Source: Porites lutea
Taxonomy: Eukaryota; Cnidaria; Anthozoa; Scleractinia; Poritidae
Direction of reading: 5' to 3'
NCBI RefSeq assembly: GCF_958299795.1
Contig: NC_133213.1
Location: forward strand, 770,033-834,032
DNA: 64,000 nucleotides
Shown here piece by piece: positions 36,301 through 45,800 of the stretch. A model generated the notes under the pieces. It was not told where the DNA came from. It saw only the letters and a list, made by a program, of their open reading frames with translations, and searched no databases. Each line of letters starts with the position of its first letter. Positions within the stretch are counted from its first letter, which is position 1. The position numbers were made by a program, and so were the translations under genes.

Positions 36301-39300
36301 AATAAAGTCATAAGTGTATGTAAGTAATCAACAGATTTTTCAAAACTCCAAAACAGAAGGAGGCTGTCTCCCCAGGGAGTTCAGGGGAGGTATGGTGACC
36401 CAACAAAAATAACAGTAATAACAAATTCGTTAGCATTCCCAGGTATACATAGAAATACTTTCCATCATTTGAGTGGATACAAATTAGTAGAAGGTCCCAG
36501 GTAGGAAAACACATATTCCTAGTGATATGTGTTCCTCCACCTGGGAAACAAATATCCCTAGTGACATGTGTTCCCCCACCTGGGAAACACATATCCCAAG
36601 TGACATGTGTTCCCCCACCTGGAAAACACATATCCCTAGTGATATGTGTTCCCCCACCTGGGAAACACATATCCCTAGTGATATGTGTTCCCCAAACTGG
36701 AAAACACATATCCCTAGTGATATGTGTTCCCCCACCTGGGAAACACATATCCCTAGTGACATGTGTTCCCCCACCTGGAAAACACATATCCCTTGTGACA
36801 TGTGTTCCCCCACTTGGAAAACACATATCCCTAGTGACATGTGTTCCCCCACTTGGAAAACACATTTATTATATACATACTGAGAAATACTCACCAAAAA
36901 GTTATGTCGTAAATTTTCGTACGCAAATTAGTTCTAGCCAATCAGAGGAGCGAACGATGGTTTTCACACGTGAAAAAAATGATACGTCCAATCAGAATCG
37001 CGAACGATGTTTTTTCACGTGTGAGAAAAATGATACGTCCAATCAGAAGCCACAGAGGTGTGTGAGTTTCGCGCCAAAATTCCCGCCTTTTATTGCAGCT
37101 TGCAGCGCTGCTTCGCACACATTCAACGAGAAAAGTTTTACTCAAAGAGTTTTTCTCGCTAAAAAAGTGAAAAACATTTCGGAAATGGAGTAGAATAGTT
37201 TCGTTTGTTTCACTGTCGATAAAGAAAACGGTAGAGAGCCGGCGAAACAACAGCGGAAAGGGAAAAACAGAACGAGACGTAAGCTTTTGTTGTGCTTTTT
37301 GTCGGAGCTACTTCGCCTTTCATTTAAGCTTAAGCTTATATTGAAACCGGACATTTTACTTAAATTCACTCATTTTCAATTGTGCATTGACAACAAACAG
37401 TTAAGATTACTTATAGTTCTTGGATTACCTCATATCCTTACCGTCATTTATGTTTTTAACAAACGTTTTTACTAAAAAGCTGATACTTCGTTTTCGTTGT
37501 CATTTTGGGGAAAGTGTGTAGCGGCATGAATGTCTCGGTATGTATATAATAAACACAATACCACATGGAAAGTGCTTTGTACGGTATTTACGCACTCGTT
37601 GTTTTTGTATCAGAAATCTTACTCGTTCGCTGCGCTCACTCGTTCGATTTCTGATACGTCAACAACTCGTGCGTAAATACCGTACGCCAGCACTTTCCAT
37701 GAAGTATTCTCTATATCCCTAGTGATATGTGTTCCCCCACCTGGAAAACACATATCCCTAGTGATATGTGTTCCCCCACCTGGGAAACACATACCCCTAG
37801 TGATATGTGTTTCCCTTCCTGGAAAACACATACCCATTAGTGATAGTGTTCCCCAACCTGGGAAACACATATCCCTAGGGATATGTGTTCCCCCACCTGG
37901 GAAACACATATCCCTAGTGATACGTGTTCCCCCACCGGGGAAACACATATCCCTAGTGATATGTGTTCCCCCACCTGTGAAACACATATCCCTAGTGATA
38001 TGTGTTCCTCCACCTGGGAAACACATATCCCTAGTGATATGTGTTCCCCCACCTGTGAAACACATATCCCTAGTGATATGTGTTCTCCCACCTGGAAAAC
38101 ACATATCCCTTGTGACATGTGTTCCCCCATTCATGCATAACAATGATTCATGCATAACAATGTCGGTCAGACACGGATTTTTGCTCTCCGTAATTTGTCT
38201 TGTATACTCCGCAACTTGCCGTCCTAATGTGTTCGAACTCAACGAGCAGTTTACTAAAGGTAATATCTCTCAATTGGCAGTCACCAAAATTGATTTAAAT
38301 GGTTATGAAGGAGACGTTTGGACGTTTCAAGTCCGGGATTGGAAAGATTTCGTAATGGAGTTCCGTATTTGCATACGAGAGTGGAAGGTCGTCCCAAGAG
38401 TACTCCGCAATGAAGAGCTCTTGGAATTAACGCCTGCAGTCAATGGGTCTTTATTCAAGAGTGCGTGGAATTTCTTGGTGTTGGAGCGTAACCATCAAAA
38501 CATCTCCTTTGTTCTTTTTCGCGCCTGTCATGGAACAGTAGATCCTGGTCTATTCACAAAATGGCGTAAGCTACGATATTCCAAAACACGCATTGCTTAT
38601 TACAGTAATTCTATGGCTACTCAAGCGCTCTTGTTAAGCGGTGATGTGGAAAAAAATCCCGGGCCTTGCCAGGGAAAGGCGGCAAGCACCAATAATCAAT
38701 TATCCAGGTCGAAACCAACAGCGGAAAAGTGCGATCATTGTCAGAAAACAATTAGGTGGAACCAAAAGAACATTTCCTGTGCCAGTTGTATGGGATGTTT
38801 TCACTTAAAGTGTGTGTACCTGAAATCAATGGTGAACAACTGGCTATGCAATAGATGCACATGGGCGGCTCTGCCATTTTACAGGTGTTCGGATGCTGAG
38901 ATGCTCAACGAGGCCTGTTTTTCGGATACTAATCTTGACACAAATAACATCACACTGACTGATCAGGGAGAAAATGGAACTACACCTAATACATTTACTG
39001 GTCCCGACCTACTAAATGCGGCAAGGCAGAAAAATGCCAAGGGCATGTTATTATGTCACCTAAATATAAACAGCATTCAGAACAAATTTGATGAGCTGAA
39101 AGATATTATTATCAATAATAAGGTGCAAATTATGGCTGTCAGTGAGACTAAAATTGATCGTTCATACCCAGACTCCCAGTTCCTAATACCAGGGTACTAC
39201 TTGCACCGAAATGACCGAAAAAAGGGTGGAGGTGGTGTTCTCTTGTTTGTCTCATCTAAGATACTCTCCAAGAGAGTCACCTTTGACAGGTGTTATAAAA

Positions 39301-42300
39301 CTATTGAGCCTTTGGCCTTGGAGATTGGCCTCAAATCGAGAAATGCCATTATACTGGTTATCTACAGACCGCCTAAGAAGCTTACTGGTAAATACAGACT
39401 TCTACTTGAGGAGGAATTAAGTCATATTGCCAACTGGGCTAGCCTTCAATATCCGACGGTTATAATAACAGGCGACGTAAACCTGAACAGGATGGAACCC
39501 AGCAGCCCTGAAGGAAAGCTTCTTCTTGATCTTGAGGTGGAACAGGGCCTCGAATGTATGGTAACTGAACCCACTCGAATACAAATGAGAGGCTCTCTTA
39601 TCACTAAGAGCTTGATCGATGTTATTCTCACTAACCACCCGGAACTATTTGAGAATTGTGGGGTACATGATCCTGCGCTCAGTGACCACGGACTTATTTA
39701 TGGATTCCTGAATGAGACGGTAAAACACCAGAAAGGCAAGATTGTAACATTTAAATCTCTAAAGGATTTTGATGTGGAGAAATACAAAGAAGATCTAATG
39801 TATGCTCCATGGCATGTTAGTGAAATTTTCAATTCATGTGACGACAAGGCAAATTTTATGGAAATGCTTCTGTCCAGTATTGTCAATACACATATGCCTA
39901 CGAAGAAGATGCGGGTTAGGGCTCAGGATGTTCCATACATGACTAAAGAATGGAAAGGTGCCATAAGAGCTAAGAGGAGGGCAGCAAAAAAGTATCTCAA
40001 GGAACAAACCAGTGAGAACTGGGAAGCTAGGCGGATAACCAGAAACGAGGCCACCCGACTCCGGAGAAAGGCAATAAGGACATATTGGAAAGAGCAAGCC
40101 ACTAAGCTTAAGTGCAAGCCGAGTGAGTTCTATAAGACATTTATGCCCTTTCTGACTGATAAGCACAAGGTCAACACAAATGAGCTCAGCCTAAGTATCA
40201 ATGGGACCATCTGTAGAGACCAATGTGCGGTTTCTAATCACTTGTGTGAATATTTTGCTACTGTGGCTGATGGGATTGGAGACACCAGTGCGGTTGATGA
40301 CAAAGTTCTCGCCACCCACCCTAGTGTCCAGAATATTACGCAGAAGATGACAGGATATCAAGGCTTCCAGTTTCAGAATCTTCAGAGTTTTGAAGTTGAA
40401 AAGGCGCTGCAAAACGTCAATGTAAGGAAGAGTACAGGCTGGGACGGCATCCCTCCCATGGCGCTCAAGCTTGGAGCTACTGAGCTAACAAATCCATTGA
40501 CGTCACTATTTAATTCATGCATAACCCTCGGAGAGTGGCCCTTGGGATGGAAAAGGGGTGAATGGACACCCGTTTTTAAGAAGGAAGATCCCCATAAAAT
40601 GGGAAACTACAGACCCATAACTGTACAAGTTACTGTAAACAAACTCTTTGAACAATTACTCAGCAAGCAACTCAGTTATGGTTTTAATAACAAACTGTGC
40701 GACAAACTAACAGCTTACAGGAAAAACAATAGCTGTGAGACAGCTCTCTTATCTTTGACTGAGAATTGGAAATTCGCTCTGGATGAGCATAACGTTGTGG
40801 GTGTTCTCTCCACGGACATGAGCAAAGCCTTCGATTCACTTTACCATCCACTTACACTTGCAAAACTTAAAGCTTATGGTGTGGAGGAAAGAAGTCTGCG
40901 ATTGATGGGCTCCTACTTCACAGACCGTTATAACAGGGTCAAGCTAGGATCTGTAGTGAGCGAGTGGCAGAGGGTGACCAGGGGATGCCCACAGGGTTCT
41001 GCATTTGGACCTCTGATCTGGAACATCTTCCAAAACGATTTGACTTATACTGTTGATGCGAACATGAATATGTATGCAGATGACCACCAGTTTTATGTCG
41101 TTCGCAGCACCCTCTCTGATGTGCATGATGATCTTGCTGTTTGCGCTGAGTCAGCATCTTCATGGTACAGAGCTAATTTACTAAAGGGAAATTTGGACAA
41201 GTACCAGACAATGGCACTTGGTTGCGGAAGGAAGTCTATGGACAGTATTATGATTGACAATCATGAAGTCAGATCCACTGAATGTCTCAAGCTATTAGGT
41301 GTCTGTATTGATAACAATCTTCGTTTTGATGAACATATAAGTAGTATCTCTAAGAAGAGCGCCCAGCGGGTAGGGGTTCTCATGAGGCTCAGGAACCTTA
41401 TACCCACACAAACTAAGTTACAGTTATATAAGGCAGCTGTTCTCCCGTATTTAACCTACTGTCACCTTATATGGCATTTTTGCCGTGCTAGTGATTCTAG
41501 ACGACTAGAGCGTATCCAGGAAAGAGCACTTAGGGCTATATATTGTGATAAACATTCGTCCTATGGTCAATTACTATCTATGGCTGGGATATCTACTCTA
41601 CACAACCGGCGACTACAGGACATAGCTATTCTCATGTATAAAGTTAAAAACAACATGTGCCCAGCATACATTAGCACTCTCTTTGAACAGCCTGCAATTA
41701 AGTATGAACTGCGCAATCATGACTTCACTATACCCAGATTCAACACAGTCTCCTTTGGAAAGCACTCGCTCAGGTATATGGGCCCAAGGGTTTGGAGTTC
41801 TGTTCCTAGTAATGTGAAAAAAGCTTCCACGCTGTCCTCCTTCAAATATAACATCAGAAAAGTGGATCTTAGCATGCTATTAGATGACAATAACTGCTCT
41901 AACTGCTCTCTTTGCACTTCTTAATCTTTTATTTCTTTTTTTTTTTTCTATTTATAAGTAATGGATACATTTGTACATATTGTATATAGTTCTCTCGAAT
42001 TTCTCACTTGCTTATACTGTACATAGTTTTTCTTAATTTTTAATTAATTTATTAATTGATTTATTTTTTTAAATTTATTTTAGTGTCCCCACTTAGTGGT
42101 TATATACCGCTATTACAGTTTGACACTTTAATAAAGGTATCATCATCATCATCATCATCATCACCTGCAAAACACATATCCCTAGTCATATGTGTTCCCC
42201 TACCTGGAAAACACATACCCATTAGTGATATGTGTTCCCCAACCTAGGAAACACATATCCCTAGTGATATGTGTTCCCCCACCTAGGAAACACATATCCC

Positions 42301-42666
42301 TAGTGATATGTGTTCCCCCATCTGGGAAACACATATCCCTAGTGATATGTGTTCCCCCACCTGGGAAACACATATCCCTAGTGATATGTGTTCCCCCACC
42401 TAAGAAACACATATCCCTAGTGATATGTGTTCCCCTACCTGCAAAACACATACCCATTAGTGATAATTAATGATTAATATTAACTTGAAAATGGAACAGA
42501 ATAAGCGTTTAATAGGCTGCATGAGTCAAAAAGTGACTGTGAACTCAGTCGTCTCATGGATTTTATTCCTACCATTATTGAGTAAAAAGAGTGGATCGAA
42601 ATGCCTACCTGATAATCTAGAAATTACTACTGATTTTTCATCACATTTTGCGGGACGAAGGGCCAT
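27350..42666 (-). CDS. DNAJC2: DnaJ homolog subfamily C member 2 (zuotin/MPP11)
   Basis: Eighteen exons on the minus strand: 42609-42666, 36076-36263, 34929-35004, 34088-34337, 32555-32635, 32173-32238, 32000-32091, 31590-31711, 31411-31479, 30843-30923, 30436-30524, 30190-30262, 29528-29691, 28840-28940, 28239-28355, 27784-27848, 27584-27694, 27350-27409. All phases fit and give 620 residues, as in the human protein (about 621). In order: EPVGRWFEA near the N-terminus, a serine run, the J domain ([11 protein letters not shown], then HHPDKK with the HPD triad), the zuotin-homology region ([31 protein letters not shown]), a long charged helix, then two SANT domains ([33 protein letters not shown]). 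It is a ribosome-associated J-protein that stimulates Hsp70 on nascent chains; animal forms also act in chromatin. The first exon is 6.3 kb from the second, across a repeat- and LINE-filled intron. Confidence 0.95.
29014..29400. repeat. Four imperfect tandem copies, period about 100 bp
   Basis: Units repeat CAGTTCTAACTTTTGAGTCT, GTGGATGAAATCCTATGGTG, AAACCTCTTCAGCAGTACTT and CACATGGTGCTATTTATTTA in the same order. They lie in a DNAJC2 intron. A decayed single unit is recognisable near 45391-45450. Confidence 0.75.
31771..31979. mobile_element. MITE-like insertion in a DNAJC2 intron
   Basis: The left end TAGCCTACGAGCAAGCTC and right end GGGCTTGCTTGCAAGCC are partial inverted repeats, and the interior is GC-rich compared with the surrounding intron. 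The ends resemble the TAGCCTGCGAG family at 56522-56850. The flanks GTCTGAGA and GACTGAGA may be a degenerate target duplication, but the right boundary is uncertain. Confidence 0.55.
33729..33907. mobile_element. MITE with CAG...CTG ends
   Basis: The ends CAGTGGCGAATCTAGG and CCTGGATCCGCCCCTG are inverted repeats, followed inward by GGGTGCA...GTGCACCC blocks. GAAGG flanks both sides (33724-33728 and 33908-33912). It is non-coding, in the DNAJC2 intron 4 region. Confidence 0.65.
34555..34626 (-). mobile_element. tRNA-derived SINE-like sequence
   Basis: On the minus strand TAGCTCAGTTGGTAGA matches a polymerase III A box and GGTTCAAATCC a B box, correctly spaced. The putative acceptor and anticodon stems do not pair, so it is not a working tRNA. 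A run of C/G and A-rich DNA follows at 34519-34550. Confidence 0.6.
35458..36038. mobile_element. Non-autonomous inverted-repeat element in DNAJC2 intron 2
   Basis: The left end reads CGGTCAATCCCAAAACCGCC and the right end, read in reverse, CAGTCAATTCCAAAACCCAC; both then become C-rich. Several internal GGTCAAATG/CATTTGA motifs recur. No transposase is seen. The boundaries were set by the inverted ends only. Confidence 0.55.
36507..36868. repeat. 39-bp palindromic minisatellite, block 1 (about 9 units)
   Basis: Each unit has the core ACACATATCCCTAGTGATAT followed by GTGTTCCCCCACCTGGGAA. ACACATATC and GATATGTGT are inverted arms around CCTAGT, so each unit can form a hairpin. Because 39 is a multiple of three and the unit lacks stops, long false reading frames run through it on both strands. 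It lies in DNAJC2 intron 1. Confidence 0.95.
36869..37710. other. Spacer between minisatellite blocks 1 and 2, with CCAAT motifs
   Basis: The spacer has three CCAATCAGA motifs at 36938, 36988 and 37039, about 50 bp apart, within a degenerate tandem repeat that also carries CACGTG and AATGATACGT. Close to each end lies an inverted copy of AGTATGTATATAATAAA (reverse at about 36868-36886, forward at about 37533-37550). The right part is the foldback listed at 37564-37701. It could be the promoter-like part of a composite repeat. Confidence 0.55.
37564..37701. repeat. 138-bp foldback
   Basis: The left arm CATGGAAAGTGCTTTGTACG and the right arm ending CGTACGCCAGCACTTTCCATG pair, and pairing continues through GGTATTTACGCAC, TCGTTG and GTATCAGAAATC, around a centre rich in CGTTCGCTGCGCTCACTCGT. 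It resembles a MITE; no clear target duplication is seen. Confidence 0.8.
37711..38129. repeat. 39-bp palindromic minisatellite, block 2 (about 11 units)
   Basis: Same unit as block 1, with small variants such as TACCC for TATCCC and one TACGTGTT. It ends at 38129 in GTGTTCCCCCA, exactly where the LINE begins, and the array resumes at 42164 with CCTGCAAAACACAT. Confidence 0.95.
38130..42163 (+). mobile_element. Near full-length LINE (CR1/L2-like) inserted in the minisatellite
   Basis: The element is about 4.0 kb with one intact long reading frame, an AT-rich 3' untranslated region (41925-42130), AATAAAGGT and a (CAT)n tail. Joining its flanks restores an uninterrupted 39-bp unit, so the boundaries are precise and any target duplication is at most 1-2 bp. 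Only 3 bp precede the first ATG, so there is almost no 5' untranslated region. At its 5' end a 17-bp unit, ATTCATGCATAACAATG, occurs twice in tandem. It lies antisense to DNAJC2 in intron 1. The intact frame indicates recent insertion. Confidence 0.9.
38133..41924 (+). CDS. LINE polyprotein: hydrophobic leader, 2A, PHD-like finger, endonuclease, RT
   Basis: About 1263 residues from the first ATG inside the element; the next ATG (38160) starts a signal-peptide-like leader, [17 protein letters not shown]. At 38640-38666 lies GDVEKNPGP, the canonical 2A motif, where ribosomes skip the last Gly-Pro bond. It would separate a leader protein of about 170 residues from a 1086-residue enzyme. After it come a C4HC3 PHD-like finger (CDHC...CASC...HLKC...CNRC, 38729-38862), an APE-type endonuclease ([36 protein letters not shown], about 39045-39710) and the RT ([49 protein letters not shown], about 40420-41100), then a C-terminal region with [14 protein letters not shown]. 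The open frame continues upstream to 37722 through the minisatellite; I regard that as incidental. Confidence 0.9.
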   Translation: MHNNDSCITMSVRHGFLLSVICLVYSATCRPNVFELNEQFTKGNISQLAVTKIDLNGYEGDVWTFQVRDWKDFVMEFRICIREWKVVPRVLRNEELLELTPAVNGSLFKSAWNFLVLERNHQNISFVLFRACHGTVDPGLFTKWRKLRYSKTRIAYYSNSMATQALLLSGDVEKNPGPCQGKAASTNNQLSRSKPTAEKCDHCQKTIRWNQKNISCASCMGCFHLKCVYLKSMVNNWLCNRCTWAALPFYRCSDAEMLNEACFSDTNLDTNNITLTDQGENGTTPNTFTGPDLLNAARQKNAKGMLLCHLNINSIQNKFDELKDIIINNKVQIMAVSETKIDRSYPDSQFLIPGYYLHRNDRKKGGGGVLLFVSSKILSKRVTFDRCYKTIEPLALEIGLKSRNAIILVIYRPPKKLTGKYRLLLEEELSHIANWASLQYPTVIITGDVNLNRMEPSSPEGKLLLDLEVEQGLECMVTEPTRIQMRGSLITKSLIDVILTNHPELFENCGVHDPALSDHGLIYGFLNETVKHQKGKIVTFKSLKDFDVEKYKEDLMYAPWHVSEIFNSCDDKANFMEMLLSSIVNTHMPTKKMRVRAQDVPYMTKEWKGAIRAKRRAAKKYLKEQTSENWEARRITRNEATRLRRKAIRTYWKEQATKLKCKPSEFYKTFMPFLTDKHKVNTNELSLSINGTICRDQCAVSNHLCEYFATVADGIGDTSAVDDKVLATHPSVQNITQKMTGYQGFQFQNLQSFEVEKALQNVNVRKSTGWDGIPPMALKLGATELTNPLTSLFNSCITLGEWPLGWKRGEWTPVFKKEDPHKMGNYRPITVQVTVNKLFEQLLSKQLSYGFNNKLCDKLTAYRKNNSCETALLSLTENWKFALDEHNVVGVLSTDMSKAFDSLYHPLTLAKLKAYGVEERSLRLMGSYFTDRYNRVKLGSVVSEWQRVTRGCPQGSAFGPLIWNIFQNDLTYTVDANMNMYADDHQFYVVRSTLSDVHDDLAVCAESASSWYRANLLKGNLDKYQTMALGCGRKSMDSIMIDNHEVRSTECLKLLGVCIDNNLRFDEHISSISKKSAQRVGVLMRLRNLIPTQTKLQLYKAAVLPYLTYCHLIWHFCRASDSRRLERIQERALRAIYCDKHSSYGQLLSMAGISTLHNRRLQDIAILMYKVKNNMCPAYISTLFEQPAIKYELRNHDFTIPRFNTVSFGKHSLRYMGPRVWSSVPSNVKKASTLSSFKYNIRKVDLSMLLDDNNCSNCSLCTS
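42164..42462. repeat. 39-bp palindromic minisatellite, block 3 (about 7.5 units)
   Basis: It continues the unit interrupted at 38129. Several units read CCACCTAGGAA or CCTAAGAAA in place of CCTGGGAA. It ends at about 42462 with ACCCATTAGTGATA, a degenerate terminal unit also seen at 37830-37850. Confidence 0.95.
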
Positions 42667-42863
42667 GTTTCGTAAACTTTACTTTACCAAAATTTCAGCA
42701 ACTAGTCCGCCATCTTGCCATCATACGAGCACGCGATATCAGCGGCTTGTAGCATGGCGTATGCGCACACGTGGAATTTCCAGTGGCGCGATTTCACAAA
42801 ATTACTTTCGTTTCCGTTTGGGTAAAAACAAAGTATCGATGAACTTTTTGGTAGTTTTTTGAA
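42667..42863. promoter_or_regulatory. Bidirectional promoter between DNAJC2 and the LAP2-like gene
   Basis: Only 197 bp separate the two divergent start codons. CCGCCATCTTG at 42707-42717 is the reverse complement of the YY1-type CAAGATGGCGG element and is placed as in many animal housekeeping 5' leaders. A TATGCGCACAC stretch (42761-42771) resembles half of an NRF1 site, and GGCGCGATTT follows at about 42785. No TATA box is seen. Factor assignments are inference. Confidence 0.65.
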
Positions 42864-45800
42864 ATGTCATCTTTCTCAAGCAGTCCACATCTGCTGACAA
42901 AAGAAAAATTAAAAAGTGCTCTAAAAGCCAATGGAATCCCACTACCGAAAACCGAGCAGAAAAAAGCTTTCTACGTCGAGCTGTATTTGCAGAGATTGAC
43001 CTCTCAAAATGATGACGAATATTCCTCAGACGAGTCTGAAGGAACATCGGAATCTTCCCCGATCGGAGCCCATAAGGTACGTAATATAAACAAAATCCAT
43101 TAATTAATTCTGCAGCAATATTAAATATTTAAGCTCTTTACGTTGACTTGTGTATTTCTGGGTCTGTATTCTCGTATTGTACCTGTGCGGCGCTAGGCGT
43201 CTGTGGTTTTGGCGGTTTATAAACTCGCAATTTGAAAGTTGCTGTGATTTGTTGTCATGAACATTTTTAGCAGGTGCAGCTTTGTTTGTTTTTGTACGGG
43301 GATTCGTATATTCTTTGAGGATGTCCTTTCATACGAGATAATTTTTAGCGTTTCTTTGCGCTATCGATAATTCTTGCAGCGGTGTCATTTTTTGGAGTAC
43401 TTTTGATCACCTTTAAATGGCTTCCGTACGTTCTATGGTGATGTTTGAATAATATTTTATTCAGCTCCAAATGGCTCACCTTAGGGACTCAAGCTATTAG
43501 GAGATAGCATCGTTTGGTTATCATAGTATTTCTATTTAGAACTGAAGCATTTCTTGATTTGAAAATGCCAGACCAGGTGAGTTGGAAGTTTTAGTATAAA
43601 TTTATACTATTTCCTCAGTTCCTTTATTATGAAATTACTAGCCGTTGTCGCTAAATGGATTCTTTGAACCACTTTGCATTGCTGTAATGTAAATATTAAT
43701 TACCATACATGACACAATTTTAGCAGAAACACGAAATTTTTTTTTAATTGAGAATTAAAAGTATGTATATATTTACCTGTTTATTTATGGTTTTTTTTCT
43801 CAAGTCTTTGGGCGAATTTATCAAAACCTATATCATATCTGCCGGTTCTTTAACAAAGTTCTGTGTTAAAATTTGAAAAAAAAGGTTATTATTACGTGAA
43901 GTGTATTATATCACCACTATCAGTGTGAACTAGGTTTGCTTAACTGTGAACAATGAAATGAAAGTAAACAATCCCAAACCAAATCTGAAAATTGATAGCA
44001 GAAATAGTGTTTCTCAAAAAAGGCCAAAAGGTGGTTATTGAGATATTTCAGTGACTTCTTTTGAATATTGCATTTCCAAAATGCAGTTATAACAAGGTGA
44101 TGCACGACCACAAGTCGTTTTGTAAGGTGGACCCTCCTTCTTTTGTTATTATCGTACAATTTTGATGTTAACTCTAGTCAGCTCAGTGCTTGGGAATCAG
44201 TTTACATTGTTATAAATATAAACCGTAAACTTGAGACTTGAAACATGAAAATTTAAATTTTTCTCAGTCTGAGGAAAACTGATTTCCTAAGGATGGCTGT
44301 TATCCCAATAGAGAGGAATTATCTGTTTGAGACAGATATCCTTTTTATTAGACCTATAAATAAACAGATAAAGGAGGCCAGTGAAGACAATCCTATTCTC
44401 AGATTAAGATGGATTATCTTTTTGATTCAGTTTATCTGATTGATAACCCATCTGAGATGGATAATCAGTATCTAGTGTCAAAATGACTGACAATACTATA
44501 CTTTAGTACACATTAAACTTAGAGTTTCTCAATTTCTCTTCCTTTTTAACCCTTTCAGCCCCAATATAAACATACAAGTTCTCCAAACTGATCTCCATAC
44601 ATCTCCTTTAAGAATTAGTTAAGAGAGTTCAATGAAAGATCAAGGCATTTTTCTTTGGTTATTGTTTTATTAATTCTCATAACATTACTTCTTGACAATG
44701 TATGGATATTGTTGGGAGAAAATTGATGTTGATCACCATTGAGACTTAAAGGGTTAAATGTGCATGTCTCAGTAGTTATATCCCTGTTTTTTTCTCTTAT
44801 CCAAATTGTACATGTAATCTCACTTTCAGAAACTTCCTGCTAAGCCAGCAAAAAAGATAGTCTTGAACAAAAGGGTAAAAGGTGGACTTCCCTATGATGT
44901 GTCTGCTCTGTCAGATGGAGATCTTGCCAGGCAGCTTAAATCCTTTGGAGCCACAATTGGCCCAATTACAGATTCCACTCGAGTCCTTTATCAGAAGAAG
45001 CTTGGTAAGTCTGTGGCCTAGCTTTTCTTTTACATGTATGTGAAATATATTCCTTCCCCTTTTTTTATCACAGTTGAGCCCCTGATATTGAGGTCCTTAC
45101 ATTAAGGATTTTGTGTGAAAAAAACTGATATATCTTTGGGCTCGTTTCTCAGTAGTCTGGGTAACTAAAGCAAAATATCAAATCAAACTCAAAACAATAA
45201 AAACATTGATCCTAGCTTACAAACCAGTTCATTTTGTTTTGTTAACTGATAGTGTGATCACATTATCTGCAAAACTGTGGAACCCTTGACCTTGAATGCA
45301 AACACAGCAGCTTTCTGTTGGGTTAATTACTGGGTTTTTCGAGAAACAGACCTCTCTACCTGGGTCTAATAAGTTGAGCTGCTCTCCATTCAGTTCTAAC
45401 TTTTGAGTCCGTTGATTAACTCTTTTGGCTTATACATTCAAATGAAATTCTTTGACAGAAATTTTTGGGAACACTGTGTTCTTTGTTTTTTGGGGTTTAC
45501 TTTTGGTGTCCTTTCAATCCATATTCAGCCTTCTATGCCCCCCCCCACCCCCCCCCCCAAAAAAAAACAAAAACAAAAAAAAAACATGAAATATAAAATT
45601 CTTTTTGTTTTCTGTCCAAAAGAAGTGACATCTATAGGCAAAAATGATGCTCTTCTTGCTTTGAGTGTGACATCGTCTTGTCAACATTATACAAGTACAC
45701 ATTCCTTGTGGATGGCACCTGCAAAAATACGCTGTTGTTAGTAATATTTTATAATTTGCACTGTAATGGAATGTTTAGTCTGATCTTAGTTTGCACTATT

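Noticed and set aside
36308-36897. Long overlapping reading frames on both strands rich in [10 protein letters not shown] or [10 protein letters not shown] repeats
   Set aside because: They are translations of the 39-bp minisatellite, whose period is a multiple of three and lacks stops. The frames are open in several registers at once and have no other coding signs.
37711-38129. Palindromic repeats at regular spacing, resembling a CRISPR array
   Set aside because: The repeats are contiguous 39-bp units with no unique spacers, in an intron of an animal gene.
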